From: Tissierellia bacterium
GTDB taxonomy: Bacteria > Bacillota_A > Clostridia > Tissierellales > Peptoniphilaceae
Reading direction: 5' to 3'
NCBI GenBank assembly: GCA_012513395.1
Contig: JAAZCH010000051.1
Location: forward strand, 1-29,055
DNA: 29,055 nt
Positions 1-6,277 of this stretch are shown one piece after another. The notes under the pieces were generated by a model. That model was not told where the DNA came from and ran no database searches. It was given only the letters and a program-made list of their open reading frames with translations. Every line of letters begins with the position of its first letter. Within the stretch, counting starts at the first letter, position 1. The position numbers were made by a program, and so were the translations under genes.

Positions 1-1
1 A

Positions 2-934
2 AAACCTATGGTTACCATACAAAACGAGGAAGAAGATAGCAATTATGGTAGGTTTGTAGTCGAACCTTTGGAAAGAGGTTATGCTATAACCTTAGGGAAT
101 TCGATAAGACGAATACTTTTATCTTCATTGCCAGGTGCAGCAGTATCCAAAATAAATGTAAGAGGCGTTCAGCATGAGTTCGACACAGTTCCAGGAATGC
201 TAGAAGACGTTCAAGAATTAATCCTGAATATAAAACAACTAGTACTAACCATGGAATCAGAAGAACCAGTATCAGTTTTAATTGACAAAGTTGGACCCTG
301 TGAGGTAAAAGCATCTGATATAATAACTGGAACAGATGTAGTAATAAACGATCCAGATCAATATATAGCAACCCTAAACGAAGACGGACATCTCTATATG
401 GAAATGGAAGTCACAAGGGGAAGAGGGTATGTACCTGCAGAATATATTAAAGACGAAAACACAGACATTGAAGCTATACTCATAGACGCGAATTACTCGC
501 CAGTGAAATCCGTAAATTGGAAAAGCGAAAATACTAGAGTTGGACAAAGAATCGACTACGAAAGACTAATTCTTGAAGTTGAAACTTATGGTTCAATAAT
601 AGCCAGAGAGGCAGTAAGTTTAGCGGCGAAAGTTCTCATAGAACACCTAGATTTATTCGTTAATATGACTGAACACGTTAACGAAGTAGAAATCATGGTG
701 GAAAAAGAAGAAGAGGACAAAGAAAAAGTTCTAGAGATGACAGTGGAAGAACTAGACCTATCAGTAAGATCTTACAACTGCTTGAAACGAGCAGGCATCA
801 ATACAGTAGAGGAATTAATTGATAAAACCGAAAGCGAAATGATGAAAGTAAGAAACTTAGGTAAAAAATCTTTGACTGAAGTAAAAGTTAAACTTGCAGA
901 ACTAGACCTGAGTTTAAAAGAAGAAGAAGTCTAA
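2..934 (+). CDS. rpoA: DNA-directed RNA polymerase alpha subunit (5' end outside window)
   Basis: Alpha subunit of RNA polymerase. It dimerises to nucleate core assembly, and its C-terminal domain contacts UP elements and activators. The N-terminal domain is recognisable by [19 protein letters not shown] and [13 protein letters not shown]. The C-terminal helix-hairpin-helix domain, about the last 70 residues, carries [19 protein letters not shown] and [12 protein letters not shown]. The ATG at position 8 is probably internal: the frame is open to the window edge, and the preceding codons read Lys-Pro, as in the usual family start (…EKP…). The true start is therefore upstream and the gene is partial. 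rplQ follows 11 bp downstream, the classic end of the ribosomal-protein operon. Confidence 0.97.
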   Translation, partial: KPMVTIQNEEEDSNYGRFVVEPLERGYAITLGNSIRRILLSSLPGAAVSKINVRGVQHEFDTVPGMLEDVQELILNIKQLVLTMESEEPVSVLIDKVGPCEVKASDIITGTDVVINDPDQYIATLNEDGHLYMEMEVTRGRGYVPAEYIKDENTDIEAILIDANYSPVKSVNWKSENTRVGQRIDYERLILEVETYGSIIAREAVSLAAKVLIEHLDLFVNMTEHVNEVEIMVEKEEEDKEKVLEMTVEELDLSVRSYNCLKRAGINTVEELIDKTESEMMKVRNLGKKSLTEVKVKLAELDLSLKEEEV

Positions 935-945
935 AGGAGGAAATA

Positions 946-1290
946 ATGGCAAAGCTAAGAAAGCTAGGTCGTACAGCAGACCATAGAAATCATATGCTCA
1001 GAAATCTTACAACTTCAGCTTTAAAAAGTGGTAGAATAACAACTACACTTCAAAAAGCAAAAGAAGCACAAAGAATAACTGATAGAATGATTACCCTTGG
1101 TAAAAAAGGAGATTTGCATTCCAGAAAGCAAGCAATCTCATATCTATATGACGACGAAGTAGTTCATTTGCTATTTACTGAAATCGCACCAAGATTTGAA
1201 AAAAGAGAAGGTGGCTACACCAGAGTTCTAAAATTAGGACAAAGACGTGGCGACGGTGCAGAAATGGCGATACTTGAACTAGTAGATTAA
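946..1290 (+). CDS. rplQ: 50S ribosomal protein L17
   Basis: Large-subunit ribosomal protein bL17, 114 residues, the usual bacterial length. It opens with [20 protein letters not shown] and contains the conserved [20 protein letters not shown] near the C-terminus. A strong AGGAGG site lies just before the ATG. It is co-transcribed with rpoA and is the last gene before a terminator, the standard arrangement in Firmicutes. Confidence 0.98.
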   Translation: MAKLRKLGRTADHRNHMLRNLTTSALKSGRITTTLQKAKEAQRITDRMITLGKKGDLHSRKQAISYLYDDEVVHLLFTEIAPRFEKREGGYTRVLKLGQRRGDGAEMAILELVD

Positions 1291-1300
1291 TATAAAATTC

Positions 1301-1326
1301 GGAGATTAGAAATAGTCTCCTTTTTT
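1301..1326 (+). terminator. Rho-independent terminator of the rpoA-rplQ operon
   Basis: A 7-bp stem (GGAGATT/AGTCTCC, one G-U pair) with a short loop, followed at once by six T's. It sits 10 bp after the rplQ stop. Confidence 0.88.
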
Positions 1327-1363
1327 ATTACATATAATTTGTATTAATGAAATTATGTTTCTT

Positions 1364-1503
1364 GTACCCGCGGCATTATATGCCGCTTAAAGCCAACCCC
1401 ATCTTTCTGTCCTGACATCTCCGAATTCTATGCCCAAAATTTTCCAAGATTCCAAATCAGATAGATAAGCCATACTTCAAGTCGCATACAATGCGACGAC
1501 TAC
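1364..1503 (+). repeat. Hairpin-ended repeat, copy 1 (full length)
   Basis: The left hairpin, a perfect 7-bp stem GCGGCAT-TAT-ATGCCGC, is at 1370-1386 and is followed by TTAAAGC. The right hairpin, a perfect 7-bp stem GTCGCAT-ACA-ATGCGAC, is at 1481-1497 and is followed by GACTACA. The two hairpins start 111 bp apart. Related copies lie at 2062-2129, 2835-2920 and 11758-11896, all in the same orientation. A hairpin at each end and no ORF suggests a non-autonomous IS200/IS605-derived (PATE/REP-like) element; that is inference. The element ends just before the toxin-antitoxin promoter. Confidence 0.8.
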
Positions 1504-1508
1504 AGCAA

Positions 1509-1538
1509 TTGACTTCAAGCCTAAATTGTATTACAATT
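1509..1538 (+). promoter_or_regulatory. Toxin-antitoxin promoter with overlapping palindromic operator
   Basis: A near-consensus vegetative promoter: -35 TTGACT at 1509-1514, a 17-bp spacer, -10 TACAAT at 1532-1537. A dyad AATTGTA-T-TACAATT (1524-1538) covers the -10 box. An operator placed there fits autorepression by the ribbon-helix-helix antitoxin encoded immediately downstream, the usual type II toxin-antitoxin logic. A GAGGTGAT ribosome site precedes the ATG at 1559. Confidence 0.75.
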
Positions 1539-1558
1539 GTAGCACAGAGGTGATATAA

Positions 1559-1792
1559 ATGACTGTATTAAGTGTAAGAGTAAATAAAGAAGAAGAAAAC
1601 TTATTAAAACAATATGCAAAAATAAATAATATTTCAATATCTCAGCTCCTTAGGGACTCCGCAATTGAAAAGATAGAAGATGAATTGGATTTAAAGGCAT
1701 ATGAAAGAGCCTATGAAGAATATTTAAAAAATCCTGTGACCTTTTCTTTTGAAGAAGTCCTGAAGGAATTGGTAGATGAAGATGACCTATAA
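1559..1792 (+). CDS. RelB/DUF6290-type ribbon-helix-helix antitoxin
   Basis: A 77-residue antitoxin of a type II toxin-antitoxin pair. The N-terminus (TVLSVRVNKEEENLLKQYAK) is a ribbon-helix-helix DNA-binding segment: one beta strand, then two helices with the INNISISQLLRDS turn. The acidic C-terminal half (about residues 45-77, many Glu/Asp) is expected to wrap the toxin. The family combines toxin neutralisation with repression of its own promoter, and the dyad at 1524-1538 is the likely binding site. The gene overlaps the toxin gene by 17 bp, so translation is probably coupled. The pair sits between copies 1 and 2 of the local repeat. Confidence 0.85.
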   Translation: MTVLSVRVNKEEENLLKQYAKINNISISQLLRDSAIEKIEDELDLKAYERAYEEYLKNPVTFSFEEVLKELVDEDDL

Positions 1793-2048
1793 AATTGAAT
1801 TCACATTGCATTCTAAGAAGCAATTGAAAAAACTCGATAAAAATATAAGTGGTATGATAATGGCGTATCTATTAAAAAATATTCAAGGAAGTGAAAATCC
1901 AAGAGAAAAAGGAAAAGCACTCATAGGCAACTTAAAAGATAGATGGCGATATAGAGTAGGAGATTATAGAATTATCTGTAGAATCGAAGACGAAAAAGTA
2001 ATAGTTTTGGTGTTAGAAATAGGGAATAGAAAAGAAATATATAAATAA
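1776..2048 (+). CDS. RelE/ParE-superfamily toxin
   Basis: A 90-residue toxin of the RelE fold, a ribosome-dependent mRNA interferase in the characterised relatives. The family pattern is clear: an N-terminal strand (TYKIEFTLHSKKQLKKLDK), basic helices, then LKDRWRYRVGDYRIICRIED and a terminal VLEIGNRKEIYK. The last motif is usually GHRKEVY. Here Asn replaces His, which could alter activity or be neutral. The start is ambiguous: ATG at 1776 and ATG at 1782 are both inside the antitoxin gene. No terminator is obvious before repeat copy 2. Confidence 0.87.
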   Translation: MKMTYKIEFTLHSKKQLKKLDKNISGMIMAYLLKNIQGSENPREKGKALIGNLKDRWRYRVGDYRIICRIEDEKVIVLVLEIGNRKEIYK

Positions 2049-2061
2049 ACAAGAAATCTTA

Positions 2062-2129
2062 GCCGCGGCATTATATGCCGCTTAAAGCAAATCCCATCTC
2101 CTCGTATAGACAATAAGGCTATAACTACA
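2062..2129 (+). repeat. Hairpin-ended repeat, copy 2 (internally deleted)
   Basis: The left hairpin GCGGCAT-TAT-ATGCCGC (2065-2081) plus TTAAAGC is identical to copy 1. The next bases (CAAATCCCATCTCCTCG) still resemble copy 1. A degenerate right hairpin, GTATAG…CTATAAC, and the closing CTACA arrive after only about 40 bp, so about 70 bp of the middle is missing. It lies between the 3' ends of the converging toxin and hemolysin III genes. Confidence 0.72.
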
Positions 2130-2783
2130 TTATAAATATAAATAAAAAGCATTAAAATGTACAATCGCTGCAGCTAATACAAACAAATGCCAAATTACAT
2201 GATTGTATTTAAATCTATTAGACTTGTAAAAAAACGTACCTACAGTATATAAAAGCCCGCCAATAACCAATAGCAATAAAAACTTCCACGAAACATTATT
2301 TAAAATTGGCTTAATCAAAAAAACTGCCAACCAACCCATGCCCACATATAATAATGTAGAAATGGATTTTAATTTGTCATAACTTTTGTAAGTCGCAACC
2401 TTAAAAATTGTACCCAATACAGCAATAGCCCAAATTAGTATGATAAAAAACACTCTAAACTTTCCACTAGTTAACAATAATATCGCAGGGGTAAAGCTAC
2501 CAGCTATAAAATAATAAATAGAAATGTGATCAAATATTCTAAGAATAGACTTCGCCTTAGGAAGCTGAACAGCATGATAAATCGTGCTCATCAAAAACAT
2601 CAAAATGAAACAACCACCATAAATAGAATAGGCGACAACACCGGTAATATTTCCAGATCTAATTCTAGGCAAGATCAGCATAAGTAAAAATATCACACCT
2701 AAAACCACGCCTATACCATGAGTAATCGAGTTGTGAATCTCAATAATCAAATTTTCTTTCCTATTAAATTTACTTTCTCCCAT
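2130..2783 (-). CDS. Hemolysin III / PAQR-family membrane protein
   Basis: A 217-residue, seven-helix integral membrane protein of the hemolysin III (YqfA/PAQR) family. Family hallmarks are visible: EIHNSITHGIG near residue 15, the S-x3-H motif STIYH in helix 2-3, FDHISIYYFIAGSFTP, and the C-terminal H-x3-H in HVIWHLFVLAAAIVHF. The three His and one Asp are the metal site of PAQR hydrolases. Relatives are annotated as hemolysins, but eukaryotic homologues are ceramidase-like receptors and the bacterial substrate is generally unknown. The start ATG at 2783 has a strong GGAGG site. The gene ends directly against repeat copy 2, and copy 3 lies upstream. Confidence 0.92.
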   Translation of the reverse strand: MGESKFNRKENLIIEIHNSITHGIGVVLGVIFLLMLILPRIRSGNITGVVAYSIYGGCFILMFLMSTIYHAVQLPKAKSILRIFDHISIYYFIAGSFTPAILLLTSGKFRVFFIILIWAIAVLGTIFKVATYKSYDKLKSISTLLYVGMGWLAVFLIKPILNNVSWKFLLLLVIGGLLYTVGTFFYKSNRFKYNHVIWHLFVLAAAIVHFNAFYLYL

Positions 2784-2834
2784 TATATTAACTCCCTCCT
2801 AACAAATCTATATTCAAAAAATATTTATCGATCG

Positions 2835-2920
2835 TACCCGCGGCATTGTATGCCGCTTAAAGCTAACTCCACCTCTTTGCTTCGACATATCTAAATCCCA
2901 TGCCGAAAAATCTCTGTCAT
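2835..2920 (+). repeat. Hairpin-ended repeat, copy 3 (right end missing)
   Basis: The left hairpin GCGGCAT-TGT-ATGCCGC (2840-2856) is followed by about 65 bp that align with copy 1 almost base for base, including TTAAAGC, the AAC-CCA-CT block, GACAT and ATGCC. No right hairpin is found before the glpK stop codon at 2928, so this copy looks 3'-truncated. It fills the gap between glpK and the hemolysin III gene and might be transcribed antisense as part of a glpK read-through message. Confidence 0.75.
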
Positions 2921-2927
2921 CTGTACT

Positions 2928-4430
2928 CTATATTTCCGGTTCTATCCAATCCATAGTTCTTTCAACAGCTTTTTTCCAATATTTATATTTCTTAGTCCTT
3001 GTGTCTTCATCCATATCAGGACTAAATAATCTCTCTAATTTAAAATCTTCGTAAATCTCTTCAATATTTTTCCAGTAACCGACATTTAGACCAGCTAAAT
3101 ATGCAACACCAAGTGCTGTAGCCTCTATAACTTCAGGCCTCTCTACATCAATATCCATAATATCAGCTTGAAATTGCATCAAGAAATCATTTGTAGTTGC
3201 CCCACCATTGACCCTAATGCTTTTTAGTTCCAAGTGAGAATCTTCCTTCATCACATCAATGACATCTCTACTTTGATACGCCAAAGACTCCAAAGTTGCG
3301 CGAACGATATGCTCTCTCTTAGTACCACGAGCAAGACCGAAGATTCCACCCCTAGCATACATATCCCAATAAGGTGCACCCAGTCCAGTAAAAGCAGGAA
3401 CCATATACACTCCCTCAGTATCAGTAATAATATTAGCATAATATTCACTCATAGGAGCGTCATAAATTAACTTCAATTCATCCCTTAGCCATTGAATAGC
3501 AGAACCAGCATTGAAAATAGAACCCTCCAGGGCATATGTAATTTTTCCATCCAATCCCCAGGCGATTGTGGATATTAATCCATTCTTAGAATCTATTAAC
3601 TCCTTCCCAGTATTCATTAAAACAAAACACCCAGTGCCATATGTGTTTTTAACCATACCAGGATAAAAGCATGCTTGTCCAAATAGAGAAGCTTGTTGAT
3701 CCCCAGCTATTCCAGTAATGGGAATTTCCACACCACCAAATAAACTAGAATCTGTATGACCGTAGTTGTCAGAAGAATTTTTAACGAAAGGAAGAATAGA
3801 TTTAGGAATATCTAGATATCCTAGAATTTCTTCATCCCAATCCAAATCTCTAATATTATAAATCATAGTTCTACTAGCATTGGAGTAATCCGTAGCGTGG
3901 GCTTTTCCCTTAGTTAAATTCCAAAGTATCCAAGAATCTACTGTGCCGAAAAGTAAATCGTCATTTTCAGCTAAATCTCTAGCACCCTGTACATTGTCTA
4001 GGATCCACTTAATCTTTGTACCACTAAAATAAGCATCAACTACCAATCCAGTTTTTTGTTTTATATTTTCTTCTAATCCCCTAGATTTTAATTCATCAGT
4101 TATATTAGAAGTTCTCCTACATTGCCATACGATTGCATTATAAATAGGCCTACCAGTATTTTTATTCCACAGTATAGTAGTCTCCCTTTGGTTAGCGATT
4201 CCTATAGCTTTTATTTCATGAGCCTGTATTCCCGCTTGCTCCAAAGCTTCCAAAGCCGTAGAGTACTGCGTCGCCCAAATTTCCATAGGGTTTTGCTCCA
4301 CCCAACCAGGATTAGGATAAATCTGCTCCAACTCTCTTTGGGATGTGGAGATAATATTTCCCTCTTTGTCGAAAATGATAGCTCTACTGCTAGTTGTACC
4401 AGCATCCAGTGCCATTATATAACCTTCCAT
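2928..4430 (-). CDS. glpK: Glycerol kinase
   Basis: Phosphorylates glycerol with ATP to sn-glycerol 3-phosphate, feeding glycolysis and phospholipid synthesis. It has the FGGY-kinase pattern: [16 protein letters not shown] (phosphate 1 loop), [35 protein letters not shown] and [14 protein letters not shown]. The start is taken as ATG 4430 (500 aa, the usual length), because the upstream TTG at 4442 lies in the GGAGGGC ribosome site. Many Firmicutes GlpKs carry a His in YGHTxxYHFFG that is phosphorylated by the PTS; here the aligned segment is [11 protein letters not shown] with Leu (about residue 230), so that control is probably absent. No glpF or glpD/O neighbour is present. Confidence 0.96.
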   Translation of the reverse strand: MEGYIMALDAGTTSSRAIIFDKEGNIISTSQRELEQIYPNPGWVEQNPMEIWATQYSTALEALEQAGIQAHEIKAIGIANQRETTILWNKNTGRPIYNAIVWQCRRTSNITDELKSRGLEENIKQKTGLVVDAYFSGTKIKWILDNVQGARDLAENDDLLFGTVDSWILWNLTKGKAHATDYSNASRTMIYNIRDLDWDEEILGYLDIPKSILPFVKNSSDNYGHTDSSLFGGVEIPITGIAGDQQASLFGQACFYPGMVKNTYGTGCFVLMNTGKELIDSKNGLISTIAWGLDGKITYALEGSIFNAGSAIQWLRDELKLIYDAPMSEYYANIITDTEGVYMVPAFTGLGAPYWDMYARGGIFGLARGTKREHIVRATLESLAYQSRDVIDVMKEDSHLELKSIRVNGGATTNDFLMQFQADIMDIDVERPEVIEATALGVAYLAGLNVGYWKNIEEIYEDFKLERLFSPDMDEDTRTKKYKYWKKAVERTMDWIEPEI

Positions 4431-4559
4431 AAAGCCCTCCAATTAATTTCTTAATATTATTTTACCATAAAGGATAAAACATATTCAGAAAATTGAATGA
4501 TATATTTAAAGTAACTGTCTATAATAATAGATATTTTATAAAATATTTACATTGAACAA

Positions 4560-4609
4560 TTGATTTATATATCGAGGTACGATATAACGACATGTATCGA
4601 AGTGCGATG
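4560..4609 (+). promoter_or_regulatory. padR promoter with two dyad operators
   Basis: -35 TTGATT at 4560-4565, a 17-bp spacer, -10 TATAAC at 4583-4588. The first dyad, TATATCG-AGGTA-CGATATA (4568-4586), fills the spacer and enters the -10. A second, ATCG-AAGTG-CGAT (4596-4608), is centred 25 bp downstream, and another TATCGAAA half-site follows at 4610. PadR proteins commonly autoregulate, so these are the likely sites for the PadR encoded next. The assignment is inferred from position and symmetry. Confidence 0.7.
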
Positions 4610-4635
4610 TATCGAAATAAATATGGAGTGAGATA

Positions 4636-4965
4636 ATGGATGAAAGAATAATAAGAATATATGTGCCTATGACAGAAACTGGATTTTATATTCTATACTG
4701 TCTACAAGAAGAGATGCACGGATATAATATTGGACAAGTTGTAAGCGAAATGACAGGAGGAGAAATTTCCATAAGCCCAGGTACCATGTACGGAACATTG
4801 AGCAAAATGGAAAAGGATAATCTAATAGTCTTCATAAGAGAAGAAGAAAAACGAAAATTCTACAAGACAACAGAATTAGGAAAAGAAATACTAGATCTTG
4901 AGATTAATAGAATAGAAAGACTTTATAAAAATAGCAAAGGAGAATATATAAATGGGGAAAATTGA
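4636..4965 (+). CDS. PadR-family transcriptional regulator
   Basis: A 109-residue PadR-like winged-helix repressor. Visible signatures are GFYILYCLQEEMHGYNIG (recognition-domain start), ISISPGTMYGTLSKMEKD (recognition helix, the most conserved part of the family) and the wing EEEKRKFYKTTELGKEIL. The C-terminus is a short dimerisation helix. The gene overlaps the DUF2812 membrane-protein gene by 14 bp. This PadR-DUF2812 pairing is frequent in Firmicutes, and the regulator likely controls its own operon through the dyads at 4568-4608. The ligand is unknown. Confidence 0.92.
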   Translation: MDERIIRIYVPMTETGFYILYCLQEEMHGYNIGQVVSEMTGGEISISPGTMYGTLSKMEKDNLIVFIREEEKRKFYKTTELGKEILDLEINRIERLYKNSKGEYINGEN

Positions 4966-5515
4966 TAGTATTACAAAATTTAATTTCTTTACAATTTCCG
5001 ACTATGAAAAGGAAGAAAAATACCTTAGAGAGATGGCTAACAAAGGATATCATTTAGAGAGTATTTTCTTTCCAGGGTTTTATAAATTCCAAAAAGGAGA
5101 ACCTAAAGATATTGTATATAGATTAGATTTCAATAATTTTAAAGGTGGAGAAAAGAATTCATATATAAAACTATTCGAAGATTATGGATGGGAATATCTA
5201 TTGGAGTTCGTTGGATGGTCATACTTTAGAAAAGATGCCAAAGAAGCCGATATAGAAATTTTTTCTGACGATGAATCTAGACTTAATCTAGTGAATAGAA
5301 TATTTGTTGCTAGATTGTTACCTTTGATTTTAATTTTCGTAGGAATTTTCTTACCAGATACTCGAAATATGATAAGAGAGCCCCATAAGTATTTAATTGG
5401 TTTCGGATTTTATCAATTATTTGGATTATTTTATATACTATATGTGGTACTAATTATATACACAGGATATAGATTATTCAAACTCAATCGAAAATATATA
5501 AAAATAAAAGATTAG
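4952..5515 (+). CDS. DUF2812 domain membrane protein
   Basis: A 187-residue protein of unknown function. The N-terminal soluble DUF2812 domain (about residues 1-115) shows the usual DYEKEEKYLREMANKGYHLE opening and GWEYLLEFVGWSYFRK. Two hydrophobic helices follow (about 120-138 and 150-173), with a lysine-rich cytoplasmic tail. It is translationally coupled to the PadR gene (14-bp overlap). PadR-DUF2812 operons are thought to respond to envelope stress or small molecules, but no activity is established. A bidirectional terminator closes the unit at 5542-5562. Confidence 0.87.
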   Translation: MGKIDSITKFNFFTISDYEKEEKYLREMANKGYHLESIFFPGFYKFQKGEPKDIVYRLDFNNFKGGEKNSYIKLFEDYGWEYLLEFVGWSYFRKDAKEADIEIFSDDESRLNLVNRIFVARLLPLILIFVGIFLPDTRNMIREPHKYLIGFGFYQLFGLFYILYVVLIIYTGYRLFKLNRKYIKIKD

Positions 5516-5541
5516 TTATATCCACACTTTCACAACCAAAA

Positions 5542-5562
5542 AAGGTGCCATCTAGGCACCTT
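5542..5562. terminator. Bidirectional terminator between DUF2812 and DUF1858 genes
   Basis: A perfect 8-bp stem AAGGTGCC/GGCACCTT with a 5-nt loop. An A-run lies on the left and T-rich sequence on the right, so it can serve both converging transcripts. Confidence 0.85.
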
Positions 5563-5574
5563 CATTTATTTTAC

Positions 5575-5769
5575 TTATGCAGTTATTTTATTTAAATCTT
5601 CCATTAATGTATCTAAATTCAATCCATGAACCATTGCAGCTTCTTCTATAGATTCCATTTGGCTAGAAGGGCATCCAACACAAGCCATGCCGTGATGCAT
5701 TAATACGCCAATAGTTTCAGGATTTTTTCTAATAATATCACCAATTAACATATCTTTTGTAAATTCCAT
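5575..5769 (-). CDS. DUF1858 (hybrid-cluster-associated redox disulfide) protein
   Basis: A small 64-residue cytoplasmic protein of the DUF1858 family, which includes a putative redox-active disulfide domain often found beside or fused to hybrid-cluster and other redox proteins of anaerobes. It opens with the typical TKDMLIGDIIRKNPET, and the family's HGMACVGCPSSQMES carries the C-x2-C pair (about residues 31 and 34). It stands alone here, so its partner is not revealed. A GGGAGG ribosome site precedes ATG 5769. Confidence 0.9.
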   Translation of the reverse strand: MEFTKDMLIGDIIRKNPETIGVLMHHGMACVGCPSSQMESIEEAAMVHGLNLDTLMEDLNKITA

Positions 5770-5803
5770 TTATATTGCCTCCCTCTTAATTTTTACTTAT
5801 TAT

Positions 5804-5832
5804 ATTATACCCTTTTCGTAGAACATATGCAA
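5804..5832 (-). promoter_or_regulatory. Promoter of the DUF1858 gene
   Basis: Read on the minus strand: -35 TTGCAT (5832-5827), a 17-bp spacer, -10 TATAAT (5809-5804). It lies about 35 bp before the ATG at 5769 and is the best vegetative promoter in this gap. Confidence 0.7.
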
Positions 5833-5910
5833 GTGTTTTACTAGGGATTAAATAAAAAATTTGTACTTGTATAAACTCAGATGAGAATAATATACTTTCT
5901 TTAAATTAAT

Positions 5911-6096
5911 ATGTCACTAGCAAATAATAGGGTGGGAGTATTAGGGTATATGAATGGAGTTGTGGAGATTCATAGACAAGATGTAGAACTTGAATTGGGG
6001 CTTGAAAATATTTTTGTTCCAGGAGGAAATGGTGGGGTAGCTGCAGGGCTTGTATTTGGGAATGCATTGCTTGGAAATAAATATAATTACAACTAA
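5911..6096 (+). pseudogene. Fragment of a D-cysteine desulfhydrase / ACC-deaminase-type PLP enzyme
   Basis: A 61-codon open stretch whose translation resembles the middle of D-cysteine desulfhydrase/1-aminocyclopropane-1-carboxylate deaminase. NRVGVLGYMNGVVEIHRQ matches the family's SN-x-x-G-x-LGY-x-x-x-x-EI region. LENIFVPGGNGGVAAGLVFG matches the glycine-rich PLP-phosphate loop (usually GS/TGGTxAGL). After the TAA at 6094-6096 the same frame continues as LYVIVVS, like the next strand of the family, so the stop appears to be an inactivating mutation. The PLP-lysine region and both ends (about 80% of a 330-residue enzyme) are missing, and the first ATG has no ribosome site. It was recognised from memory of the family. 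The AT-rich remainder to 6238 holds nothing I can assign. Confidence 0.65.
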
Positions 6097-6238
6097 TTGT
6101 ATGTAATAGTAGTGAGCTGTGAAGCCTTTGCTCGGCATAGCAAAACCTTAAAAATAAAAAAAATCCGAATTAATTTACTAAAGTTTTTGAGCGCTATAAA
6201 AATATTAAAATTAAATAATTCTCTTACAATAAAAAAAT

Positions 6239-6265
6239 AAAAACAATTAGATTTAAATTGTTTTT
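6239..6265. terminator. Terminator of the hydantoinase-deacetylase operon
   Basis: Stem AAAAACAATT/AATTGTTTTT (10 bp). On the minus strand it is followed by a T-rich run, and it lies 13 bp beyond the deacetylase stop. Confidence 0.75.
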
Positions 6266-6277
6266 ATTAAATGGATT

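Noticed and set aside
8..934. rpoA starting at the ATG at position 8
   Set aside because: The frame is open to the window edge and the codons before it read Lys-Pro, as in the conserved RpoA N-terminus, so the ATG is internal.
1364..2920. CRISPR array from the recurring GCGGCAT…ATGCCGC units
   Set aside because: Spacing is irregular, there are genes between copies, and homology extends well beyond the palindrome. This is a dispersed element.
5950..6096. Small double-glycine bacteriocin-like peptide (…ENIFVPGG-NGGVAAG…)
   Set aside because: The whole stretch matches the phosphate-loop region of D-cysteine desulfhydrase/ACC deaminase better, has no clear ribosome site, and has no transporter or immunity gene beside it.
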